Source: Candidatus Omnitrophota bacterium (GTDB lineage Bacteria > Omnitrophota > Gorgyraeia > Gygaellales > Profunditerraquicolaceae). Taken from it: a stretch of DNA of 5,584 nucleotides. Positions 1 to 5,481 of the stretch are shown piece after piece (the first letter of the stretch is position 1; each line of letters opens with the position of its first letter). A model generated the notes under the pieces. The model was given only the letters and a program-made list of their open reading frames with translations, was not told the DNA's origin and did not search any database. The stretch lies in assembly GCA_028714595.1 (NCBI GenBank), contig JAQTMD010000106.1:1-5584 (forward strand). The letters run 5' to 3'. Position numbers and translations under genes: made by a program.

Positions 1-77
1 GGTCGTAGTGTAGCCTGGTTCAACACGTCGCCCTGTCACGGCGAAGATCGCGAGTTCAAATCTCGTCGACCCCGCCA
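1..77 (+). tRNA. tRNA-Asp (anticodon GUC), missing its first two bases at the window edge
   Basis: The sequence folds as a cloverleaf. The D-stem GTGT/ACAC (8-11/23-26) has a loop carrying the GG pair. The anticodon stem TCGCC/GGCGA (28-32/40-44) closes loop CTGTCAC with anticodon GTC at 35-37. The T-stem GCGAG/CTCGT (50-54/62-66) has loop TTCAAAT. The 3' acceptor strand CGACCCC (67-73) requires GGGGTCG on the 5' side, and only GGTCG (1-5) is present, so two G residues lie just outside the window. G discriminator (74), the GUC anticodon, C at loop position 38 and G10 are the known AspRS identity elements, and all are present. CCA is encoded at 75-77. No terminator with a T-tract is evident directly after it. 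Confidence 0.96.
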
Positions 78-175
78 GTTTCTTCGTAGGCGGTCCCCGT
101 ACGGAATGCATCCTCTTTTACCGAAGCACGTTCATATAGATCTTCCCACCCGAACCCCGTTCCATCTCTAACTCT

Positions 176-181
176 AGGAGG
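176..181 (+). promoter_or_regulatory. Strong Shine-Dalgarno site AGGAGG
   Basis: AGGAGG lies 6 nt before the ATG at 188. It fixes that codon as the start of the GuaA-like gene and implies efficient initiation. The 78-175 stretch between the tRNA and this site holds no gene that I can support and no convincing promoter. Confidence 0.85.
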
Positions 182-187
182 CTTGTT

Positions 188-1153
188 ATGGCGATCACAG
201 AGATCAAGGCCAGTGAATTAGACCCGCAGGATTTCATCAGGACAAAGGCAGCGGAGATATCCGAGACCGTGGGCAAAGGCTGTGCCATCAATGCCCTTTC
301 AGGAGGCGTGGATTCTTCAGCAGTGACCATGGTCGGCCACAAGGCGCTCGGGGACAGGCTTAAGACCTATTTTATCGACAACGGTATCATGCGCGACGGC
401 GAGCCGCAGCGGATCGTCGATATTTTCAAGAAGCAGGGCGTGAAAGTCGAGATCATCGATGCAAAGGATAAGTTCTTCAGGGCGCTCAAAGGCATCACTG
501 ACCCCGAAGAAAAACGCGAAGCGATCACCCAGACGTTCTACAAAGACGTCTTCGGGAAACTGGTGAAGCAGAGCAAGGCGAAATACCTCTTGCAGGGCAC
601 GATCCTGACCGATGTCGACGAGACAGTCGCCGGCATCAAGCGGCAGCACAATGTCTTCGAGCAGCTGGGCATCGACCCCAAAAAGACTTTCGGCTACCAT
701 ATCATCGAGCCGCTGGTGCAGCTGCGCAAGGACGGCGTGCGCAAGGTCGCGGCTGCTGCAGGTTTGCCGGAGTCCATATTCAATCGCATGCCGTTTCCCG
801 GCCCTGCGCTTTCTGCCCGGGTCATCGGCGAGGCCACGCCGGAGAAGATCAGGATCGTCCGCCAGGCGACCCGGATCACCGAGGAAGAGCTTGCCGGCGT
901 CAAGGCGTTTCAATACATGGCCATTCTGCACCAGGACCGCGTTACCGGCATGCGGGACGGCAAGCGGGATTTCGGCATGCAGATCGAAATCCGCTGCTGG
1001 GATTCCATCGACGCCCGCCGTGCCGAGCCGACAAAGCTGCCGTATGACGTGCTCTTTGGCCTCTCCCGGAGGCTGACGACAGAAGTGGCCGGCGTGGTAA
1101 GCGTTACCTATAACATCACTTCCAAGCCCCCCTCGACGATGGAGGCCGTGTAA
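188..1153 (+). CDS. Stand-alone GMP-synthase-like ATP pyrophosphatase (GuaA C-terminal type, no glutaminase domain)
   Basis: This 321-residue protein matches the ATP-PPase and dimerisation parts of GMP synthase, which adenylates XMP and aminates it to GMP. The PP-loop SGGVDSS is at residues 38-44. Further GuaA-like blocks are LLQGTILTDV (134-143), QHNV (153-156), IIEPL (172-176), MPFPGPALSARVIGE (201-215), KLPYDVL (283-289) and ITSKPPSTMEAV (310-321). The N-terminal class I glutamine amidotransferase of bacterial GuaA is absent, as in two-subunit archaeal GMP synthases. Several positions differ from true GMP synthases: HPFPGPGL has become MPFPGPAL, the region before LPY lacks the usual DxMTA pattern, and the C-terminal IEWE is MEAV. 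It may therefore be a paralogue, the type databases label ExsB family, acting on another substrate or using free ammonia. The fold and ATP use are secure; GMP synthase activity is uncertain. I give no symbol for that reason. Confidence 0.88.
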   Translation: MAITEIKASELDPQDFIRTKAAEISETVGKGCAINALSGGVDSSAVTMVGHKALGDRLKTYFIDNGIMRDGEPQRIVDIFKKQGVKVEIIDAKDKFFRALKGITDPEEKREAITQTFYKDVFGKLVKQSKAKYLLQGTILTDVDETVAGIKRQHNVFEQLGIDPKKTFGYHIIEPLVQLRKDGVRKVAAAAGLPESIFNRMPFPGPALSARVIGEATPEKIRIVRQATRITEEELAGVKAFQYMAILHQDRVTGMRDGKRDFGMQIEIRCWDSIDARRAEPTKLPYDVLFGLSRRLTTEVAGVVSVTYNITSKPPSTMEAV

Positions 1154-1158
1154 GGCCG

Positions 1159-1196
1159 TTTGCCCGGCGCCCCTCCGGGCGAAAATCGTTGATTTT
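1159..1196 (+). other. Two adjacent hairpins after the GuaA-like gene, possible weak terminator
   Basis: The first inverted repeat is GCCCGG (1162-1167), a 7-nt loop, then CCGGGC (1175-1180). It can extend outward by TTT/GAA with one G-U pair. The second is AAAATC (1182-1187), loop GTT, then GATTTT (1191-1196). The second arm ends in TTTT but no long T-tract follows, so intrinsic termination is only possible. The two stems overlap by two bases if the first is fully extended, so they could compete. Confidence 0.4.
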
Positions 1197-1222
1197 GACT
1201 TTGTTCTATGTTACTGTAATAC
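1195..1222 (+). promoter_or_regulatory. Candidate sigma70-type promoter for the signalling operon
   Basis: TTGACT at 1195-1200 matches the -35 consensus at 5 of 6 positions. Possible -10 boxes are TGTAAT (1215-1220; 5 of 6 matches but only a 14-nt spacer) and TAATAC (1217-1222; 16-nt spacer, poorer match). The site lies in the local AT-rich gap just upstream of the CheC/CheX-like gene. The compromise between spacing and match keeps this tentative. Confidence 0.35.
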
Positions 1223-1252
1223 CGTGTAGCGGATAAACAAACGTCAATCGAG

Positions 1253-1258
1253 AAGGAG
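1253..1258 (+). promoter_or_regulatory. Shine-Dalgarno site AAGGAG that sets the start at 1267
   Basis: AAGGAG lies 8 nt before the ATG at 1267. An in-frame GTG at 1258 overlaps this site and so cannot be its start. The shorter reading from 1267 is therefore preferred. Confidence 0.8.
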
Positions 1259-1266
1259 TGTGTCCC

Positions 1267-1875
1267 ATGAAAGACGAAATGGATATTTTGCGCGAGGTCT
1301 CCAGCATCGCCGCCGGCCACGGAAGCGTCGCCCTCTCGGAGATACTGGGTAAAAAGATCTCCATGGAAATGCCGGCACTCGATATCGTGGCCACGCAGGC
1401 GGTCCTTGACCGCATCTCGACCGACCAGATCATCATCAGCGTTTCCTCGAACATCTTGAGCGGCCTCAAGGGCGAGATACTCTTCATCATGGACGAGAAA
1501 AGCGCCTTCAAGCTCATCGATATGTGTTACCGCTGCACGATGTCGGACAAAAAGGGCAGCGTCTTCACGGAGATGGGCTTTTCGGTGATCAAAGAGATCG
1601 GCAATGTCATCATCTCCTCGTATGCCGGCGCCTTGAGCATGATTTTAAAGACCGTGATCATCCCCTCGATACCGACCCTGGTCAGCGGTTCCATCCAGCA
1701 GGCGCTCTCCATGGTCGTCGCGCCCTATGCGGCGGAAAAGCATATCCTTCTTGCCGAAGCGGTGTTCATGGAGCCGGAAGAGCACATCACCGGCACGTTT
1801 TACCTGGTCCTGGACGGCCAGGCCATGGAGCATATCAAGGACGCCTGCAAGAAGCTGCTCGACGCCCTTAAATAA
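1267..1875 (+). CDS. CheC/CheX-family phosphatase-like protein
   Basis: This 202-residue cytoplasmic protein has the duplicated CheC layout. CheC, CheX and FliY dephosphorylate phospho-CheY through the motif D/S-x3-E-x2-N-x22-P. The second copy here is complete: S106, E110, N113 and P136. The first copy keeps D6, E10 and P36 with exact spacing, but the catalytic Asn position is S13, so this half is probably inactive. The length is close to CheC (about 200 residues). No CheD or other chemotaxis gene is in the window. The gene ends 10 nt before the response regulator, and the stop codon overlaps the next ribosome binding site, so the two form an operon. The likely role is removing phosphate from a receiver domain, most simply the adjacent one. 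That partner is inferred from position only. Membership of the CheC/CheX superfamily is well supported; the exact subfamily is not. Confidence 0.85.
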   Translation: MKDEMDILREVSSIAAGHGSVALSEILGKKISMEMPALDIVATQAVLDRISTDQIIISVSSNILSGLKGEILFIMDEKSAFKLIDMCYRCTMSDKKGSVFTEMGFSVIKEIGNVIISSYAGALSMILKTVIIPSIPTLVSGSIQQALSMVVAPYAAEKHILLAEAVFMEPEEHITGTFYLVLDGQAMEHIKDACKKLLDALK

Positions 1876-1885
1876 AAGGACTGCC

Positions 1886-2839
1886 ATGAGTTTCACCGAG
1901 GGAAGCATCCTGGTTATCGTCGAAGACGCGCAGACGCGGGAGCTCTTAGCGGCGCTTTTGACCGGCGAGGGCTACTCCGTGCAGGCGTGCAGCACCCAGG
2001 CCGAGGCCATGGAAGTCTTGGAGAAACAGCAGTTCAACCTGGTGGTCTGCGATTTTGTATCTGTTTCGGTCAGGGGCATCGAGATCGCAAAACATATCCG
2101 CGCAAAGTTCAATCTTCGTCACCTGAGCATCATCATGATCATAGACACCAAGAACCCGATCAACAAGATCAAGGGCATCTATGCCGGGGCAGACGATTAC
2201 GTCGAGAAGCCGTTCGAACCCGCGGAGTTCCTGGCGCGCGTCAAGGCGTCGTTCGTGCGCATGACCCGCGATCTGGACGCCAACCCCCTGACGAAACTGC
2301 CCGGCAATATCTCGGTGTTCAAGGAGATAGAGCTGAGGATCAAATCCCACGTCCTCTTTGCCGTCGGCTACTGCGACCTGAACAAATTCAAGGAATTCAA
2401 CGACAATTACGGCTTCGAGATGGGCGATAAGGTCATTGTCTACACCGCGCAGGCGATCATGCGCAGCCTCAAGCGGTTCGGCGAGGTCGACGATTTTCTG
2501 GGCCACATCGGCGGAGACGATTTCATCTTTATTACCTCGGTCGACCGCTGGGAGGACATCTGCAAGGAGATTGTCGTCGAATTCGATAAGAACCGCAAGG
2601 AGTTCTTGAGCGCCGAAGACATCGAGCGGGGGTATCTGGTCGCCAAAAACCGTAAAGGCGAAGAGGGGCAAATCCCGCTGTTGGGGATTTCTATCGCGGT
2701 CGTCACCAACGAATACCGGACTTTTTCACACGTCGCTCAATTAAGCCAGATCGCCGCGGAACTCAAGCATTACGCAAAAAGCCTGGGGGGAAGCGTCTAC
2801 GTAAAGGACAGGCGCAAGAGCGAAGACGAAGCCTTGTAA
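1886..2839 (+). CDS. Response regulator with receiver and GGDEF domains (putative diguanylate cyclase)
   Basis: The start is the ATG at 1886, preceded by AAAAGGA (1874-1880). The protein has 317 residues. The receiver domain (about 7-122) has the acidic pair E13-D14, phosphoacceptor D56 and K108 in DDYVEKPF. The usual Thr/Ser of the switch is replaced, with I86 at the expected spacing from K108. The GGDEF domain (about 133-308) opens with NPLTKLPGN (133-141), then DLNKFKEFNDNYGFEMGD (164-181) with metal-binding D164, and has the signature GGDDF (209-213). This is a permitted variant, so c-di-GMP synthesis from two GTP is plausible. No RxxD inhibitory site is seen, because the matching stretch reads EVDD (200-203). 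There is no DNA-binding domain, signal peptide or membrane segment. Neighbouring with the CheC/CheX-like gene suggests phosphorylation control of cyclase activity. The sensor kinase must be elsewhere. Confidence 0.93.
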   Translation: MSFTEGSILVIVEDAQTRELLAALLTGEGYSVQACSTQAEAMEVLEKQQFNLVVCDFVSVSVRGIEIAKHIRAKFNLRHLSIIMIIDTKNPINKIKGIYAGADDYVEKPFEPAEFLARVKASFVRMTRDLDANPLTKLPGNISVFKEIELRIKSHVLFAVGYCDLNKFKEFNDNYGFEMGDKVIVYTAQAIMRSLKRFGEVDDFLGHIGGDDFIFITSVDRWEDICKEIVVEFDKNRKEFLSAEDIERGYLVAKNRKGEEGQIPLLGISIAVVTNEYRTFSHVAQLSQIAAELKHYAKSLGGSVYVKDRRKSEDEAL

Positions 2840-2870
2840 CGCGCACCCCCCGCGACGGCAGACCTACGAT

Positions 2871-2900
2871 AAGCACCGCATGTCGCGACGGTGCTTTTTT
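2871..2900 (+). terminator. Rho-independent terminator after the receiver-GGDEF gene
   Basis: AAGCACCG (2871-2878) and CGGTGCTT (2889-2896) form a perfect 8-bp stem with a 10-nt loop. The 3' arm runs into TTTTTT (2895-2900). It lies 31 nt after the stop codon at 2839 and closes the signalling operon. It ends only 25 nt before the next start codon. Confidence 0.88.
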
Positions 2901-2925
2901 CATCAGAAGCGAAAGGAAACCGTCT

Positions 2926-3246
2926 ATGGTAACGTTTGAAGAATTCAAAAAGCTCGAACTGAAAGTCGCGAAAGTTCTCGAAGTAGCCGATCACCCGAAT
3001 GCGGACAGGCTTTACGTGATCACGATCGATGTCGGCGGGGCGACCAGGCAGATCGTCGCCGGGATACGGGCAAGCTATGCAAAGGAAGCGCTGGTCGGAC
3101 GGCAGATCGTGGTGGTCGATAATCTGGAGCCTGCCCTGCTGCGGGGCGTGGAAAGCCAGGGGATGCTTTTGGCTGCCAGCGACGAGAAGGGGATATCGGT
3201 CCTGATGCCGGACAGGGAAGTGTCCGTCGGCAGCACCGTAAAGTAA
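2926..3246 (+). CDS. Free-standing tRNA-binding OB-fold protein (MetRS beta/Arc1p-like)
   Basis: The 106-residue protein is a single tRNA_bind (PF01588-type) domain. This domain occurs at the C-terminus of many methionyl-tRNA synthetases, as a separate MetRS beta subunit in some archaea and bacteria, and in Arc1p, EMAPII and CsaA. Signature blocks are DHPNADRLY (22-30), RQIVAGI (41-47) and NLEPALLRGVESQGMLLAA (66-84). These make up the OB-fold surface that binds tRNA non-specifically and supports dimerisation. AAAGGA at 2912-2917 lies 8 nt before the ATG. No synthetase catalytic domain is nearby. It could serve a MetRS that lacks its own appendix, or act as a general tRNA or RNA chaperone. 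Family assignment is firm; the partner is not visible. Confidence 0.92.
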   Translation: MVTFEEFKKLELKVAKVLEVADHPNADRLYVITIDVGGATRQIVAGIRASYAKEALVGRQIVVVDNLEPALLRGVESQGMLLAASDEKGISVLMPDREVSVGSTVK

Positions 3247-3705
3247 ATGGGCCTTATTGCGCAATGCATCCCGCAAGGGTACTGCCATACCTGTACAGGC
3301 TGCTGCCGGTTTGCCGCAGCGGATTCCTGCTGGGTGCCGCGGCTGCTTGAAGAGGAAACGAAGGAGTTTGCGGGGCTTAGAGTCGTACAGGATTCGCCCG
3401 CAGCGCAGTTTCGCTGCGAGTTCCTGGATCCCGGGGCAAACGCATGCAGGGTCTATGATCGCAGGCCTTTTGAATGCCAGCTCTATCCCTTTGTCCTGTG
3501 CCGCAGGGGTACCCGGACGTTTGTATGCGCCGACCCCGCCTGTGTCTTTGTCCGGGAAAACAAGCACCGGCCGGAATTCCAGGCGTTCGCCCGTCAACTC
3601 TTGCGGCATCTGTCGACCCCCTCGTTACTTGACCTCATCCGGCGGAATCCGCACCTTGTCCAGGAATACGATGGCGTCGAGGCAATCGGCGAAATAGAAC
3701 TCTAA
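3247..3705 (+). CDS. YkgJ-family cysteine-cluster protein (putative Zn/Fe chelator)
   Basis: The 152-residue protein carries the N-terminal cluster C13-x2-C16-x2-C19-C20 and the later pattern C67-RVYDRRPFE-C77 followed by QLYP. These are the hallmarks of the CxxCxxCC family (PF03692, YkgJ), thought to bind zinc or an iron-sulfur centre. Further cysteines at 7, 28, 57, 85, 94 and 99 may add ligands. The biochemical role of the family is not established. The ATG follows the preceding stop codon with no gap and has no clear Shine-Dalgarno, so translation probably depends on coupling to the tRNA-binding gene. No signal peptide or membrane segment is seen, so it should be cytoplasmic. Confidence 0.88.
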   Translation: MGLIAQCIPQGYCHTCTGCCRFAAADSCWVPRLLEEETKEFAGLRVVQDSPAAQFRCEFLDPGANACRVYDRRPFECQLYPFVLCRRGTRTFVCADPACVFVRENKHRPEFQAFARQLLRHLSTPSLLDLIRRNPHLVQEYDGVEAIGEIEL

Positions 3706-3708
3706 GCT

Positions 3709-4620
3709 ATGCGATTACGAAAGCTTGGGCTTTGCGACCAGGCGATGGTACGGCGGTTCCTGGAAGTCGGGGCTCATGAACTGTCAGCCTATAGCGTGCC
3801 TGTGCTGTACGCCTCGCGCGGGCTCTACTCGGTACTCTGGTGCAAGATTTCCGGAAATCTGTGCATATTTTTCAAGGATACAATCGGCTGTTTCCTGTTC
3901 TTGCCGCCGCTGGGCGCATCCGTCTCAAGCGCCGCCGTCGCAGAGGCGTTTGGAATCATGGACCGGTATAACCGCAACCCCGCGGTCTCGCGCATCGAAA
4001 ACGTCGCAGCAGGCGATATCGCGCGCTACCAGGGGCTCGGCTACGACTGCCGGCACGCCTTTGACGAATACGTGTATTCCCGCGCCAGCCTTGCGTCCCT
4101 GCGCGGCGACCGCTTCAAATCCAAGCGCGCAAGCGTCAATTATTTCTTGAAGCACTTCCAATCGAGTTACGAGCCGTTTGGCGCAGCCGACGTGCGGGAA
4201 TGCCGCTCGCTGTACGCGCGCTGGAGCCTGCAGCGCGCCAGGACCACCGACGACCACATCTATCAAGGGATGCTCAAGGATTCTTCCAAGACCTTTGATG
4301 CGCTGCTGCCTCGCGTGCAGCACCTGGGCGTGATCGGCAGGGTTGTGCGGGTCGACGGCCGCATCGCGGCATGTACTTTCGGATATGCCCTGAGCAGCTC
4401 GACCTTTTGTATTTTGTTCGAAGTGACGGACCTGGAAGTCAAGGGAGCCGGCCAGTATATATTCATGCGGCTCTGCCAGGAACTCGCCGGGTTTCGGGAC
4501 ATCAATTGCATGGACGACTCCGGTCTTGCGAATCTTAAGGCCGTCAAATTGTCCTACCGTCCGCAGGCGCTGGTAAGCGCCTTTACCGTGACACGCGCAT
4601 ATGCACCGGACCATCGATGA
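3709..4620 (+). CDS. Soluble DUF2156 protein (MprF C-terminal-like, GNAT-fold acyltransferase)
   Basis: The 303-residue protein resembles DUF2156/LPG_synthase_C (PF09924). Marks are the basic helix FKSKRASVNYFLKHF (136-150), the following YEPF (154-157), LYARW (168-172), and the end block DDSGLANLKAVKLSYRPQALV (from 269). In MprF this double-GNAT domain moves lysine or alanine from aminoacyl-tRNA to phosphatidylglycerol. Here the N-terminal flippase and membrane part is absent and the protein looks soluble, as in many DUF2156 homologues of unknown substrate. The ATG lies 3 nt after the YkgJ stop with only weak ribosome-binding potential, so coupling is likely. An internal ATG at 3745 is possible but would trim the N-terminal strand. 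The fold is probable; the acyl donor and acceptor are unknown. Confidence 0.82.
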   Translation: MRLRKLGLCDQAMVRRFLEVGAHELSAYSVPVLYASRGLYSVLWCKISGNLCIFFKDTIGCFLFLPPLGASVSSAAVAEAFGIMDRYNRNPAVSRIENVAAGDIARYQGLGYDCRHAFDEYVYSRASLASLRGDRFKSKRASVNYFLKHFQSSYEPFGAADVRECRSLYARWSLQRARTTDDHIYQGMLKDSSKTFDALLPRVQHLGVIGRVVRVDGRIAACTFGYALSSSTFCILFEVTDLEVKGAGQYIFMRLCQELAGFRDINCMDDSGLANLKAVKLSYRPQALVSAFTVTRAYAPDHR

Positions 4621-5422
4621 AATAGAATTCACCATCTTTGATACCGAGACCACCGGTCTTGACCCCGGCGGCGGTGACCGTATCGTGGAGATCGCAGCGC
4701 AGCGGTTGAAGGCAGACCGGATCATCGCGGAGTTTTCGACTCTGGTCAACCCCGGACGCGCACCTTCGGCTGCAGCCTTTGCCGTAAACCACATCACCCC
4801 GGAAATGCTCGAGAACGCGCCGTTACCCGGCGATGTCCTGCCCGGTTTCCTTGATTTTATCGCCGGCAGCTGTCTCTGTTCGTACAACCTTGTTTTTGAT
4901 CTGGGTTTCTTGAATGCCGAGCTTGCCCGGCTGGACCGGCCGTTGCCTGCGCAGACGGCGCTGGTGGATGTGCTGGGCATGGCCCGGAAATTATTGCCGA
5001 AGCTTTCCAGCCATTCGCTCTGCAATGTCGCCCAGAGCCTGGATATCCGCACTGCCCAGGAGCACCGCGCCCTGGCAGATGTCGTGCTTACCCGGGAGGT
5101 CTTCCGGATCCTCGTCGCAGCCCTGGCAGACAAGGGTATCAGGGAGTTCGGACAGTTTTTGAGTTTATTCAGCCTGCGCAGCAACCTCGTATCAGACATC
5201 ATCGCGCAGAAGAGCGCCAAGATACAGGAGGCAATTGATGCCGGCTTGGAGATCACGATAAAATATTTTTCGCGCTCCAGCGCCGACGTCTCTGAACGCA
5301 CGGTCATCCCCAAAGAGATCAAAGAGGTCGTCCCCTTTGCTTACCTGGTCGGTTTCTGTAAACTCAAGCATCAGGAGCGCACGTTCCGCATCGACCATAT
5401 CATGGATATTCGTACCGCATAG
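4601..5422 (+). CDS. DnaQ-like DEDDh 3'-5' exonuclease with C-terminal WYL-like domain
   Basis: The 273-residue protein has two parts. Residues 8-172 form an exonuclease domain of the DnaQ/PolC epsilon type with every catalytic residue: D14 and E16 in FDTETTGLDP, D100 in YNLVFDLGFL, and H155 and D160 in HRALAD. The Exo II block has Tyr at 95 where His is common. Residues about 215-273 look like a WYL domain: ITIKY (218-222), R233-x-V-x-P237, AYLVGFC (247-253), then R260-TFRIDHI (to 267). The Trp of the WYL triad is Ala247. WYL domains are known ligand- or nucleic-acid-binding regulators in transcription factors, helicases and defence proteins, so this tail may control or target the nuclease. 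The start overlaps the DUF2156 gene by 20 nt. An in-frame stop at 4589-4591 rules out any earlier start. No polymerase or helicase domain is present. The exonuclease call is firm; the WYL call is good but made by eye. Confidence 0.88.
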   Translation: MHRTIDEIEFTIFDTETTGLDPGGGDRIVEIAAQRLKADRIIAEFSTLVNPGRAPSAAAFAVNHITPEMLENAPLPGDVLPGFLDFIAGSCLCSYNLVFDLGFLNAELARLDRPLPAQTALVDVLGMARKLLPKLSSHSLCNVAQSLDIRTAQEHRALADVVLTREVFRILVAALADKGIREFGQFLSLFSLRSNLVSDIIAQKSAKIQEAIDAGLEITIKYFSRSSADVSERTVIPKEIKEVVPFAYLVGFCKLKHQERTFRIDHIMDIRTA

Positions 5423-5467
5423 GAATACACCCAATCCAATCGGATGGATCGGTGTTATGTCTCCACA
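5423..5467 (+). other. Imperfect inverted repeat in the gap before the lipoprotein gene
   Basis: ACACC (5427-5431) pairs with GGTGT (5451-5455). An inner ATCC (5434-5437) pairs with GGAT (5442-5445) across the loop AATC. Bulges separate the stems and no T-tract follows, so it is not a normal terminator. It could be a weak RNA structure or chance. Confidence 0.2.
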
Positions 5468-5474
5468 TAAGGAG
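5468..5474 (+). promoter_or_regulatory. Shine-Dalgarno site TAAGGAG
   Basis: TAAGGAG lies 7 nt before the ATG at 5482 and supports a real gene start close to the window edge. Confidence 0.8.
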
Positions 5475-5481
5475 TCCGCGC

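Noticed and set aside
78..175. Promoter or terminator in the gap after the tRNA
   Set aside because: TATAGA at 135-140 resembles a -10 box but has no -35 partner at good spacing. CCGTACGG (97-104) is a short palindrome without a T-tract. Neither is enough for a call.
317..931. A 204-codon open frame on the minus strand inside the GuaA-like gene
   Set aside because: It is a shadow of the conserved PP-loop gene, with no start-site support.
1258..1266. GTG at 1258 as the start of the CheC/CheX-like gene
   Set aside because: The codon overlaps the AAGGAG ribosome binding site that serves the ATG at 1267.
1727..1885. Extension of the response regulator upstream to an ATG at 1727
   Set aside because: It would overlap the CheC/CheX-like gene by about 150 nt and add residues with no receiver homology. 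The ATG at 1886 has a ribosome binding site and begins just before the receiver fold.
1946..2671. A 241-codon open frame on the minus strand inside the receiver-GGDEF gene
   Set aside because: It lies fully within a motif-rich plus-strand gene and shows no domain of its own.
2797..3609. A 270-codon open frame on the minus strand over the tRNA-binding and YkgJ genes
   Set aside because: It runs through the terminator and two well-supported plus-strand genes and has no recognised motif.
3925..5322. A 465-codon open frame on the minus strand across the DUF2156 and exonuclease genes
   Set aside because: Both plus-strand genes have clear family motifs. The antisense frame has no recognisable domain and an Arg/Ser-rich, low-complexity look typical of a shadow frame in GC-rich coding DNA.
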